DNA from: Anaeramoeba flamelloides
Taxonomy: Eukaryota; Metamonada; Anaeramoebidae
Assembly: GCA_027625915.1 (NCBI GenBank)
Contig: JANTQA010000047.1
Coordinates: 7,874,001-7,938,000, forward strand
Reading direction: 5' to 3'
DNA: 64,000 bases
Position numbers and translations under genes: made by a program. Under the pieces are notes generated by a model. The model did no database searches, was not told where the DNA came from, and saw nothing but the letters and a program-made list of their open reading frames with translations. Shown in pieces: positions 37,858 through 49,000 of this stretch (positions are counted from its first letter, which is position 1; each line of letters opens with the position of its first letter).

Positions 37858-38332
37858 GTTATCAAAATAATATATGTAGAAAACTTTATTCGATATTTCA
37901 AATTAAAAAGTGGGTTTCTTTTTAATAGAAGGCCTATGCATTAATGGATCAATGAAACTGATAATAAACCCTAATTAAACGTGGCACTGATTTTTTAGGT
38001 TTCTATTATTTCAAAATAAATTCTAAAAATAAAGGATCAAATTAGAAAATTTATCACAAAAAAATAGACGTAATTTTTTGGTAATTTCTATCATCAGTCA
38101 AACCCAAAATTTCAAAAAAATTGAGGAAAATAAGAAAAGATTTTCATAAAATTGCATTCCATATTAAAAAATTATTTAAAACATCAAGGAATTTACCTTC
38201 GAAATTGTTTTCAACTTGAGTGCACTATTGGTTTGTGTCTTGGATGTTTCATCAGTACCAGAACAAGCAAAAAGTATGAATTATATTTGGAAACACGGAT
38301 TATAGGCTTTGGGTCCACTATATTTTGATAAC
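37858..38332. mobile_element. Family G element, copy 3
   Basis: 475 bp, GTTATCAAAATAATATATG to CACTATATTTTGATAAC. Interior shares AAAAAGTATGAATTATATTT with the 8.9 kb copy. Confidence 0.7.
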
Positions 38333-38994
38333 TTCAGATAAATTTATGATAATTGAGAATTAATTGTCTAAAAATGGTAAATTTTCACTATTCCAACATT
38401 TTTCACAATTCTACCCTTATAACAACAAATCAAAAATATGATTTTAATATTTGATAGTTCTTTTTGAATCTATAAACAAGAACATAGAATAATACCTATA
38501 AGCTTTTCTATATATTTTTTATAGTTACTTTATATAAACTTGTAATATTTGTAAATTTGAACTTGTTCTTGTAAATTCTTTAATCTAATTTTTTGACATA
38601 TTTCGTTTCATGATCTATTTGAAATTTTTTTTTTTTTTTTTTTTAAAAAATTTTTTCTTTTTTTTTTCTGTTTTTTATTCTAGTTTTTTATTTGCTCCAA
38701 GGTTTTCTTGATCTTTTTGTTTTTTTTTCAGTTCGTATTGTGTTTAACTTTTAATTATTTTTCTTCGGTCTGTTACTTTCCAAAAAAAACATAAAACTTT
38801 TTTTATGGGTTGTTTGTATTTTTTTTTTTTTAATCTACTTTTTTTTTTTGATTTCTCGTTTATCATTTTATTTTTTTAAGGTAGTAGTGGCTTTTTATCT
38901 CAGACAAACCTCAACATTTGTCTACTGACCAAGGAATTGAAATAATGTTTAATAATACAAATAAAATTCTAATTAAAAGTTAATTGATAACTTA

Positions 38995-39390
38995 AGGGTA
39001 TAGTCATTTTCACTGAATTTACTCCATACCCAAGAAGTGATTTGAGGCCAAAAAGGGTATTGTGAAATAACCCTTCTTTTGGTTGACAAAATTCCAATAA
39101 CAAAAAAAAAAAATTTCATTGGATCTTTTTGACAAAAAAATCAACTTGAAATTAAATATTGAAAAGGGTATTCTCTATTATACTGGATACTATTTAAAAA
39201 AAAAAAAGTTTTTGAAAGAGTTCTCAATTTCAAAAAAATTAAAATTTAGAAAAAAAAATTCACATCTTTTCTCATTTTATATTTCCAAATAGTTAAATTT
39301 CTTTAATTTACAATAAATTGTTTTCTTGAATTTCGCAATCTATTTAATTCGGTTTAATCAGATTTGTGGTTATTTTGCAACGCTCGGATT
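38995..39390. repeat. Family H dispersed repeat, copy 2
   Basis: Second copy: GGTATAGTCATTTTCACTGAATTT ... TTTTATATTTCCAAATAG ... TATTTAATTCGGTTTAATC. Confidence 0.6.
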
Positions 39391-39468
39391 TTGACCAAGT
39401 AAGGATTTTGTAATATTCTTAAGATAAAAATTATTCATTTAAGGGATTAGCGTCAACGTAGATTTATC

Positions 39469-40706
39469 TAAACTAAAATTCAAAATTTTCCACACGGCTA
39501 AAACGTTACAAACAATCACAACAATACAATTTAATTGAAATTGGAGATAATTTTGATACTTGTAAAATATGAAAATCATTCTTTCATCTTTTAGTTTTTC
39601 TTTTCATTTCATGTTTATATTACGTAATTTGTTTTATTCGATCAAAATTTTTTTGAACAATTGATATTAGGTTAAAGTCAAGTTGTTCCAAATACAAGAA
39701 CTTAAATAAAATTAGTTGGTAGCATATAACCTTTTGATTGATCAATAATCCTAATAGAATTTCAACAAATTTACCAATGTATTTTTTTGTTTTGCCCTCT
39801 CCAAAATTTTTAACACACCGCAAGACTAGGAAAATTTTTTCAAAAAAAAATCTCTAAATTTTATATTTTAGAAATACACTCATATAATAAAAATTATTAT
39901 ACATAACAATTTTGAAAAAGGTTTACAACTTTAATAGATATTAATAGGAATTGAAAAAAAAATGAAATTTTTCAGTAATATTTTTTTTATTTTTAATTGT
40001 AAAACTTTTGAATTTTTTAATTGACTTAGTAGAGAGATAATTTTCAAGTATTTTTTTAATTGTCTAAAAAGAAACATATTTTTCAATTTGAAAATAGCAC
40101 AAAATATTTCAATCAAAAGATAATGCTAAATTAAATTGAAAATCTGATTTTTTATCTGTTTTTGGAATATATTTTTTATCAATTTATTTTTTTCCATGTT
40201 TGAGTTTTTATATACGTTCCGGATTGTTTTCTGCAAATTGCTTTAACATATATTCTTTTTTCAATCTTAATGTTCAATCAAAATTAATTCATTTCAACTT
40301 TTTCCAATGAAAAAATACCCCAAAAATAGGTGTTTTTTTCAAAAGTCGGTATTTTTGAAAAGGGGGGTATTCGGATTTTCATGATTTTAATAGCTATCCT
40401 TTTCTTTATACATAAAATTATGATAAATTTGAAAGAATAATTTATAAAAGAAGTATAACTGAAATCCAATATATAGTTCTGGCTAACTTTAATTGTCGGT
40501 GTTTAAATTTTCCTTCAAGTGCCATGATTTATTTGTATTGATAATTATTTATTTATTATTTTGTGTGTATTTTAATTTATAAAGAAGTGTTATAATTTCA
40601 ATTAGTTAATGGTTCTAATGTTTTAAATCTTCTTGAATTGATTAAATAATTTTTTTTTTATACACAAATCGAATTTTGGTGTGTTTTAAATTTTGAATTG
40701 GGGTTT
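39469..40706. mobile_element. Family D element split by another element
   Basis: Matches the 54.7 kb copy from TAAACTAAAATTC to CCAAAATTTTTAACACACC (39469-39819) and again from CCATGATTTATTTGTATTG to the right end (40522-40706). The ~700 bp between is absent from the other copy. Confidence 0.85.
39820..40521. mobile_element. Family N element nested in family D
   Basis: About 700 bp present only in this copy of family D. Its edges show an imperfect inverted repeat: GCAAGACTAGGAAAATTTT on the left and AAATTTTCCTTCAAGTGC on the right. No coding frame of note. Confidence 0.65.
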
Positions 40707-41070
40707 ATTTAAAAGTATGTTGTAATTGGGTTTAAATGATATTAGTGCTCCATGGCCCAAATAGTTCTAAAAAAGGTATTATAAATCTTATTACCCAAAT
40801 AATTATTGCATTTTTTACTTAGGATCACTATTATAAAGTTTTCATTTTGAAAGTTTTTTTTTTAATTCCTTTTCCAAATTTAAAGATAGAACCCCAAAAT
40901 AACAGTATTTCGGTATTTAACAATTTAGATTTAGAACTTCCAAAAGTACTATTATTAAAATTTTTTAATTTCAAAGATTAAATCAATAACCATCAACATA
41001 AAACATCAAACACTGATTTGTTTTGTTTGCTTTTTATAAAGGTATTTAAAAACTCAGTAGATTTCCATGA

Positions 41071-41430
41071 TTTGAGAAATAATTTGTCAAAAAATTTATT
41101 GGTTAATTATTTAATTTTTTTCAAAAAACTAATTTTTTAGTAACTAATCTACATTTCGCCACAAATTTAAGAAAAGTATTTTTTGACTTTATAGTCTGAA
41201 TATTAATAATTGAACCTTTAAATTTCTGGTGAAATTCATATTTTTTTCTGAAATTGTTGGGTTTTTTACTAATACATATATCATTTTTAATTGATGAGAT
41301 ATCAAGAAATATCACTACTTGACTAATCCATTTTTTAGAGATATTTGAAACATGTAGGACTAATTTAGGTACACCCAATAACAACATGCTTTGATCTTAG
41401 GCTTCTCCTTTGTAGACACTAATCCCTTAA
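41071..41430. mobile_element. Family E repeat, copy 1
   Basis: About 360 bp aligned with 55786-56144: AATAATTTGT..AAAAA, ACTAATCTACATTTCG, TTTTGA.TTTAT.., and the end CTAATCCCTTAAA. Inner arms CATTTCGCCACAAATTT and AAATTTCTGGTGAAATTC are inverted. Follows a D element at both sites. Confidence 0.65.
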
Positions 41431-41993
41431 AAAATGAAAAAAAAGAAAAAAAAAATCACTTCGATCTCAAAAAAAGCTCGAAAGAATGACACTTCAAAAC
41501 TGACATAGTTGTTTTCAAAATTGTGATTGAAGACTATTCTAATTGGAAATTGAGTGTCAATCTTTGGCATTTTTTTCTAAAAATGCCCTCACCTTTAGTT
41601 ATTGATTTATAGAGATCGATCATACGGCATGGGTTGGTTGGTTTTTGATTGGTGTTGGTTCCTCATAAAAATTTCTAAAAAGTTTTTTTCCATATCAGAA
41701 AAAAAAATTTCACCGATATTACTTGGCCCTTAAGCACTTTTAAAAATATTTTAATTTTTGTTAATTCGAACAGATCTTGAAATTAAAAAAAAGATATTAG
41801 GAGATGGGCAAGATTGTGAAATTATATAGAAGTTGAACAAAGGTATTTTTTTTTTTGTTTCTATTCAAAAACAGAGATATTTAAAAGGTTTAAAATCAAT
41901 AAATACTTGAGCCTTTTTAAAAACATCAAAAAATTTTTTTTTCAATATACCAAAAAAGTGGTTAGAATTAAATTGAGAAAAAGGTTAGACTAC

Positions 41994-42525
41994 TAAATCC
42001 CAATTCAAATTTTTAACACACGACAATTCAATTTTGATAAAAAAAAACTTATTTAATCAATTCTCGAAGAAATATCAAAGCAGAATCATTCACTAATTGA
42101 AATTTTAACACTTGTTTATAAATTACAATACAATACAAATAATAAATAATTATTAATATTTGTAAATCATCGGTGTGTTAAAAATTTTGGGCATTACAAA
42201 AAAAGTAAATTGGTAAATTTGTATAAATTCTATTAGGAATATTGATCGATCAAAAAATTAGATACTATCAACAAATTTATGTGAGTTTTTCTATTTTGAA
42301 CAACTCAACTTTAACCTTAATATCAATTGTTGCAAAAAAATTTATTGATCAAACGAAAGAGGTTAGGTAATTCAAAATATGAAATATAAACAAAAAACTT
42401 AAAGTTAAAAAAATGAATTTCCTTTTTTAAAAAAATCAAAATTATTTCCAATTTTGATAAAACTGTATTATTGTGATTCTTTGTGGCTTTTTAGCGAGTC
42501 TGGAAAATTTTGAATTTTAGTTTTA
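41994..42525. mobile_element. Family D element, inverted copy
   Basis: 532 bp, opposite orientation: begins TAAATCCCAATTCAAATTTT and ends AAAATTTTGAATTTTAGTTTT. With 39469-40706 it forms a ~3 kb inverted pair of D elements around a family E element. Confidence 0.75.
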
Positions 42526-42583
42526 TAGATTTTTTTAGTTTACTAGTCACTAATAAGAATATTTTTTTCTGGTAACTAATCCC

Positions 42584-43151
42584 TTAAGGTTTGCATTCCC
42601 TGAAACTGGAATGAAGATTATATTGTGTAGGGTTTAGTTACTTGTTAATTTGGTTTTCAGCTGATCGATCTTTACTTGGTATGGGTTTTAAATAGTGATT
42701 CAAAATGACACTTTGTGACAATTTATTTTTGTTTTTTCCTAAATCCGAATTGAAGAGTTGATGACAAATATAATAGAATATATTTTAGACAAAAATATGA
42801 TTTTTGTGTTGTTGATTGAGATATTTTTATCTATTTTTGGTTTTATTAGGAACTTTTAAAAACATTTTATTTTTTTTTTTAAGGGAGTTAATTGGTAATA
42901 GAGAAATTAAATATTTTAGTCAAGGAACCAAAAATCAAAATCCATTCTTCAACGACAACCAATCTAAAGGTCTTACACTTATAAATCTGGGTTTTGGAAA
43001 CAAAAAAATTCGATTTACAAAAATTGCCTTATTGTGCCAATATTAAAATCTCTATGTAGCAAAAGATCAATCAAATAAGAACCAAATTAACAAGTTGCCA
43101 TGCATTGCACAAGAACACATTTTTATAAATTTCAGGGATTATAAACCTCAA
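42584..43151. mobile_element. Family A foldback element, copy 2
   Basis: 568 bp, same arms as copy 1 but more diverged; the left end is TTAAGGTTTGCATTCCC and the right end AGGGATTATAAACCTCAA (TTAA changed to TCAA). It contains a 76-codon chance or relic frame (42816-43046) that resembles the one in copy 3. Confidence 0.8.
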
Positions 43152-43191
43152 ATTAATTAAAAGTTAAAGATCAATTAGTTTCAAGCCATAA

Positions 43192-43431
43192 TACAGATAA
43201 ATTCAAAGAAATATCATAAAATTTTTAATTTGTTTTCTGTTTTACAAATTTTTTTACACAAGCTTTTATTAAAGTGCTCTATTCATTTAAATAAGAAGAA
43301 ACTTTGTAAAATTGGTTGTTCTGAACAAAAGTTTAATTCTCTTGAGTTGTTTTATATGTTGAGTTAATTCGGATTTACAAAAATGGAAATCAAACTAAAA
43401 ATTATATTCAATTTATATGAATTTATCGGTA
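43192..43431. mobile_element. Family C element, copy 4
   Basis: 240 bp, TACAGATAAATTCAAA to ATGAATTTATCGGTA, between family A copy 2 and a family A fragment. Closest relative in the window is 11555-11790. Confidence 0.75.
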
Positions 43432-43439
43432 ACATTATC

Positions 43440-43493
43440 TTATCACGAACACAAGGTAATCTTTTTTCATTCTTCACGAATTATAAACCTTAA
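43440..43493. mobile_element. Family A terminal fragment
   Basis: About 54 bp matching only the right end of family A (ACACAAGGTAATC ... ATTATAAACCTTAA). It lies just beyond a family C copy, so a second A element here was probably disrupted or truncated. Confidence 0.55.
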
Positions 43494-44516
43494 ATTTCAA
43501 CAATTGAGTTTATTCTTGTTGTTTTGTCTATACTCGTGGTTTTTATGAGTGAAAGGTAGGTGAAGAGTTTGTGTGATACTTTTTAAGATTTGATTTTGTT
43601 ATCGGCATCTTTGGATAGTTTTTGGTCCCGAATTTCTTTGATATTTTAGATAAAGTAAATCTTGAAAAGTCAGAGAACATGATAAGTGGAGGAAAGAAAT
43701 AGATTTTTTTTCAAGTTTGAAAAGGAAAAAAGTTGGGTTACATTTCAATAAAAGCTTTAAAATCAACAAAAACACAAGTTTTTGTCAAGTGGGATTTATT
43801 TGAAGTCTTCTAAGTTGATAATTTGTCAATTGAACCAGTTAACTGGAATAATATTTCGATTTTTCAGAAACAATAAAATTGATTCAATTTAACAAAAAAA
43901 CAAAATAAAATTCCTTTAAAGAATAACTTGAAAAATACTCAAACAATTTTCAGAGAGATCAAAATTGATCAAAGTTATGAAAAAAGTTTTTGTTATTCAT
44001 TAAACACTTAAAAATTTTTTCTTTTTTTAACTGTCAAGAGGATCTAAACTAGAAAGTGAAAATAATAATCTCACAAAGAGACGTAATGGGGTGCTTTGAT
44101 TGTAACTTTTCAGATCTCAATTACCTGCCAAATACTCACCTAAAAATTTCTCGCCAACTTTTAAGAGTAAAAACGAAGTAAACTTCCAAAGTGATTTTAG
44201 GTAAAAATCGTAATTTGGGGAAAGAAGTGTAAATTTTTATCAATTTTTCTTTAAACAGAAAAATAGTACTGACTTTTCAACTTTATCACTTGATTCTAAA
44301 AAAAAAGAAGTAAAAAAAAGAAAGTTTTTCATTTTGATTCTTTTTAATTTTTGGATCAAAAAATTGAATTGTTAAAAAAATTCCGTTTAAAGGTGTTGTA
44401 AAAATCTAGGATCACTATGTATTGAGAAAGGTAAATAAAAAAAATTAAGTATTTTTATTTTTTTTATTTTTTTCTCTTTTTTTTATTTATATTAATTTTT
44501 TGAAAACATTTTTATT

Positions 44517-44711
44517 ATGTCCGATAACGAACAACAACTAAGTTCTGAAGAGTTAGAAGAGGAAGAATTAGAATCAGAAGAGGAATTTGAAGAAGAAGAA
44601 GAAGAATTAGAAGAAGAGGAAGAAGAGTTAGAAGAGGAAGAATTAGAATCAGAAGAAGAATTTGAAGAAGAAGAAGAAGAAGAAGAAGAAGAAGAAGAAG
44701 AAGAAGAAGAA

Positions 44712-44743
<32 letters not shown>

Positions 44744-46041
44744 ATTAGAAGAAGAAGAAGAAGAAGAAGAAGGGGAACAAGAAGAACAAGAACAAGAACA
44801 AGAAGAACAAGAAGAAGAAGAATTTGAAGAAGAACAAGAAGAAAAGAAAGTCAAACCCAAAAAAAAAAAACTTTTTGCAAAAGTGGAAAAACCTGAAACT
44901 AGAGAAAAAGACTCTTCCGTCCCCAAACGTTCTTCAAAAACAAAATCAAGAATGAAACCAAGAAAAAGGCCTGTTACTAAAAAGGAAACCTCAAAAAAAA
45001 ACGTAAAAACTCAAAAGTGTGTCACCAAAAAAATAGGTTCAAGTAAACCTGTTACCAAAAAAAAGCTCGTTAAAAAAAAAACTACGACAACAAGTGTTCC
45101 AAAAAAAACAGAAAGGGTTATAAGCAAACGAAAGGTAAGAGGAAGAGGAAGAGGAAGAGGAAGAGGAAGAGGTACAGGAAGGGGAACAGGAACAGGAAGA
45201 GGAAAGGTAACCCCAAAAAAAACAGAAAGGGGTAGAGGCAGAGGAAAGGTAAGAGGAAGAGGTAGAGGAAGAGCAAGAGGTCGAGGAAGAGGAAGAGGAA
45301 AAAAAAAAACAACAAAGTCTCCCCAAAAAAAAACCAAAAAGGGAATAAAGGCATGGAGTTCCTTCCCTTTGCCCGAAAGCTTTTCGTTGACTGAAAGGGA
45401 ACTCAAAAAAGTCCAAGAAAAGCCAAATTATGAACTTGAGCTTGAATTTGTTCATGGGTATCGCGGCCGTGATGTACGATCAAACATTCGGATCATTGAC
45501 GAAACAAGATTACTGTATTTCACAGCAGCAGTCGGGATTGTTTACAACATTGAAGATCATACTCAGCAATTCTTTATGGAGCACAAAGACGATATTTATT
45601 CGATTGACTTGCACCCATCAAAGCAGTATGCGGCCACATGCGAAATTGGTAAAGACTCGTGCGTGTGTGTCTGGAATGTTGACACCATGGAATTAGTGGT
45701 CCGACTGGAATCAGATCAATTGAAAGGCGGTGTCAATCACGTGGCATTCTCCCCCGAGGGCGATTTGCTTACTGCAATTGGATACGGGAAAAATGCAATT
45801 GTAGTTTTTGATTGGGAAAATCAAACCGAAATAGGATCACTCAAAGGTGGAGAGAAAGTTTTAGATTTGCAGTGGGTCGCTGAAAGGAATAACCAATTTG
45901 TAATATGCGGAAAGAGGAATGTTAAATTCGTTACAGTTGAAAATAATAAACTTAAACCCACAAATGGTCAAATTAGACGCAACGGGAAAATACAAACAAT
46001 CCCTTGTGTAACACATTATCTTGAAAAGGAAAAGTAACTCT

Positions 46042-46075
<34 letters not shown>

Positions 46076-49000
46076 TAATAATCTTTCTATATGTAAATAT
46101 ATCTATATATATATATATAAATAATATATTTCCTGAGCAATTATATTAAAAAAAAAGTTTAGAATTAATTTTTTAAGTGTATATTATTCCAAAAAATATA
46201 CTAAATATTTAGTAAATTGTGAATTTCAACAATTAAAAGGATTATAAGAAATATCCGAAAACAACAACCAATGAATATTATTTTTATGTTTACTTTCTAT
46301 TTTTTTTTTTTTTATTATTAAAGAATTTCAAGTTAATAGAAAGTCTTAAAAATTTAAAACTATTTTTTTTTTAGTCGGATTTTTTTTACAATTTGGGCAA
46401 ATAATTTTCCCGTTTCTAAATACAAAAAAAACTTTTTTCTTTAAAAGGTTTTTAAATTAAAATACTCAAATTACTAATGAATATTAACTTTATTTATAAC
46501 AATTCATATTATTTAGGTCACACATAAGATATTAGTTGAAAATAATTTGGATTGGAATTAATATTTTCATTAAAAAAAATTGTTTTTAAATTTCTATTGG
46601 CTTGTTTGAAAATTCATAAATTTTTTTTGGATCAAAAAATGATGATTTACAGAAAAACTCTAAATTGACAATATTTTGAATTTCCTTCAAAAGAGAACCT
46701 ATTAAAAGATTTTCGGTGTAACGTATATTGAATTTAAATATTCTCTGAACTTCAAATTCAGATATCTCATAAAGTCATTTTCAAAAAGTGAAAACAAAAA
46801 ATTTTCACAGTTAGATATCAAATTAGTATAAAATATTAAAATAGAATAATTATATAAAACCTTGTATCTTCTCTGTTTTAAAAGATTCTATCATTATTTG
46901 AGAGAATAGATCAAAATTTTTTGCAAAAAAAAAAAAAAAAAATTTCGATGGGTTTAGAATTCAAGAAAACCAAATTTTTGTACTGAATCAAAAAAAAAAA
47001 AATTAATTAATTAATTAATTTCAATTAAATTCCATTAAAGTTTTTATTTTATCTCAATTTTTTCAGATTAATCCCCATAAAAGTATTTTTTTAAAAAAAA
47101 AACAAAGATTATTGATTTATTTTGTTTTGATTTTTTGGATTTGATTTTATTTTAAGATAAGTAAACTCCCTATTTTTCCTATTAGGAAAAATACTTTTTT
47201 AAAAAGTATTCTTTAACTTGAAAGGGATAGAAAAAAAAAATAGAGAGGAATTTTACGTTTGATTAAAAATCAAAAGTTTTCAAGTCATTTATCCTATGGA
47301 AATAATAATAGTTTTGCAGCAACTCTAAATAACTTTCAAATGTAAAATTATATTTCAAAAGTCCACCAAATTACTTTTGGATACTTTATAGATAGGGTAT
47401 ATCTACAAAGTGCTTGTTTTTAAGAAAAAGGATTTGTGTTTGAAATTTTCTTTTTGTTGGTTTTTTTTTTTAATTTTATTTTTTAAATTTTCCCAAATCT
47501 TGTTTTCATCAAATCCCAGTATAATTTGCTTATTTGGAAATATTAACCCAGTATAAGTGCTGACTTGATAAATTGTACTTGACATGTTGGCTCAGTTTGT
47601 GTAATTTTATTTTAAATCTCTTCAGTTAGATTCCTTCACTTCAGATCGCTTCAGTTAAATTTTGCAACAGTTAGCTTTCGTTCTGTTTGTTTAAGATCTG
47701 ATCCGAACAAGTTTGGTTAATTCTTATAATTATTTTTTATATCTTTTACCACCTCCAAACACCTCAAAAAAAAAAACAAAAAGCAGAGGAACCGAAGGAA
47801 CCAAAGGAACCCAAACAATTTAAAAAAGTCGATTTAGAAAAGGTAAATAGTATAAAGAAATTAAAAAAAATATTCTTATAAAATTTTGGAATAACCATCA
47901 AAAATTTTCAATTTGATAATCTTTTTTGTTATTTTTTTTATGCTTATAAACCTTAAAAATTTATAATGACTTTATTAATTTTTGAAAGTTTTCGTAAACT
48001 TCAAGATTTTATGGAATACAACTTTTTCAATATTATATAAATTAATAAAATTTAATCTAAATACCCAACAATTTTGTTCACATATTAGGTTGTATAAATA
48101 TATATGATCATGGATTTTAACGTTTGTCCAAGATCTTAAAAATCAAATCAATGAGATTTCACCAAGATTTTAAAAACTTTCAAACAGTTTTTAAATTAAT
48201 GTCAAATATTTTTATAAAAAAAAAAAATTATTTTATAGAATTTGAAATTTAACTCTATAAGTTAAAAAAGGGAATTCTTGGTAGTTAGAGTTTTTTTTTT
48301 TTTATTTGATAAAAAATTCAAAAAATTGTGAAATTTATTTTGTGCTTTTGTGATTTCTTTCAAAAAAAATGAAAGAAAGAAAGAAAAAAGAATGGTAAAG
48401 TTCATTGAAATAAACATGAAAAAAAATTTTTTTAAAGGATTGCAAAAAACAATTCTTTTTAAGGATGTAAGTTACAAATGAATTCTTCATATACATTTAC
48501 AAAAATCTTCGTTTCATTTTGGTCAAGGTGTTTACGATCTTTTATCCACTGATTAGTATAAAAATATTTTTGTAAAAAATAAGGTTTATTGGTGTTTTTT
48601 TGGTTTTTATTTACTGTTCAAAACTCTATTTCATAAAGTGTGGCTCACCAAAAATAATAAATTTAGAAAAGAAAGAAAATATTCCTTAGAGATTCAATGA
48701 CAACTGTACATTAAATCTTCAAAAGAATTCACTTTTTAAATATTTGAAACAAACAAATAAAACCATGATATTTTTAAAATATTAAAAAATAAAAATCAAA
48801 GCCTAAAAAAAGCGAACCACAATTTTTGATTTGATAATATCTCGATTTTCTAATCAAAATTGAAATATGATAAAACTTAACTGCAGTTTTTTCTCGACGT
48901 TTTCTGTTTTATTCTGTAAATCTATCACTTTTCGGGATCAACAAAAAACTCTTAAAAACCATATGTTATTTTTTTTTTGATTTTTGAAATGTCCTTATTT

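Larger units (their letters stand above)
35426..44516. other. Element-dense spacer before the EML-like gene
   Basis: Nine kilobases with no supported gene, largely made of H1, K4, G3, H2, D (split), N, E1, D (inverted), A2, C4 and an A fragment. Two G+C-richer bits, 41570-41650 and 44075-44180, are unexplained. Confidence 0.65.

Noticed and set aside
39620-39823. 67-codon minus-strand frame
   Set aside because: Entirely inside a family D element; the other D copies do not keep it.
44492-44926. Minus-strand poly-Ser frame
   Set aside because: Antisense of the GAA repeat encoding poly-Glu.
45011-45455. Minus-strand Pro/Leu- and Ser-rich frames over the EML RG repeat
   Set aside because: Antisense of the AGGAAG repeats; the plus frame continues into HELP/WD40.
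47403-47585. 60-codon minus-strand frame starting with ATG
   Set aside because: Inside the EML intron, no motif; too short to separate from chance.
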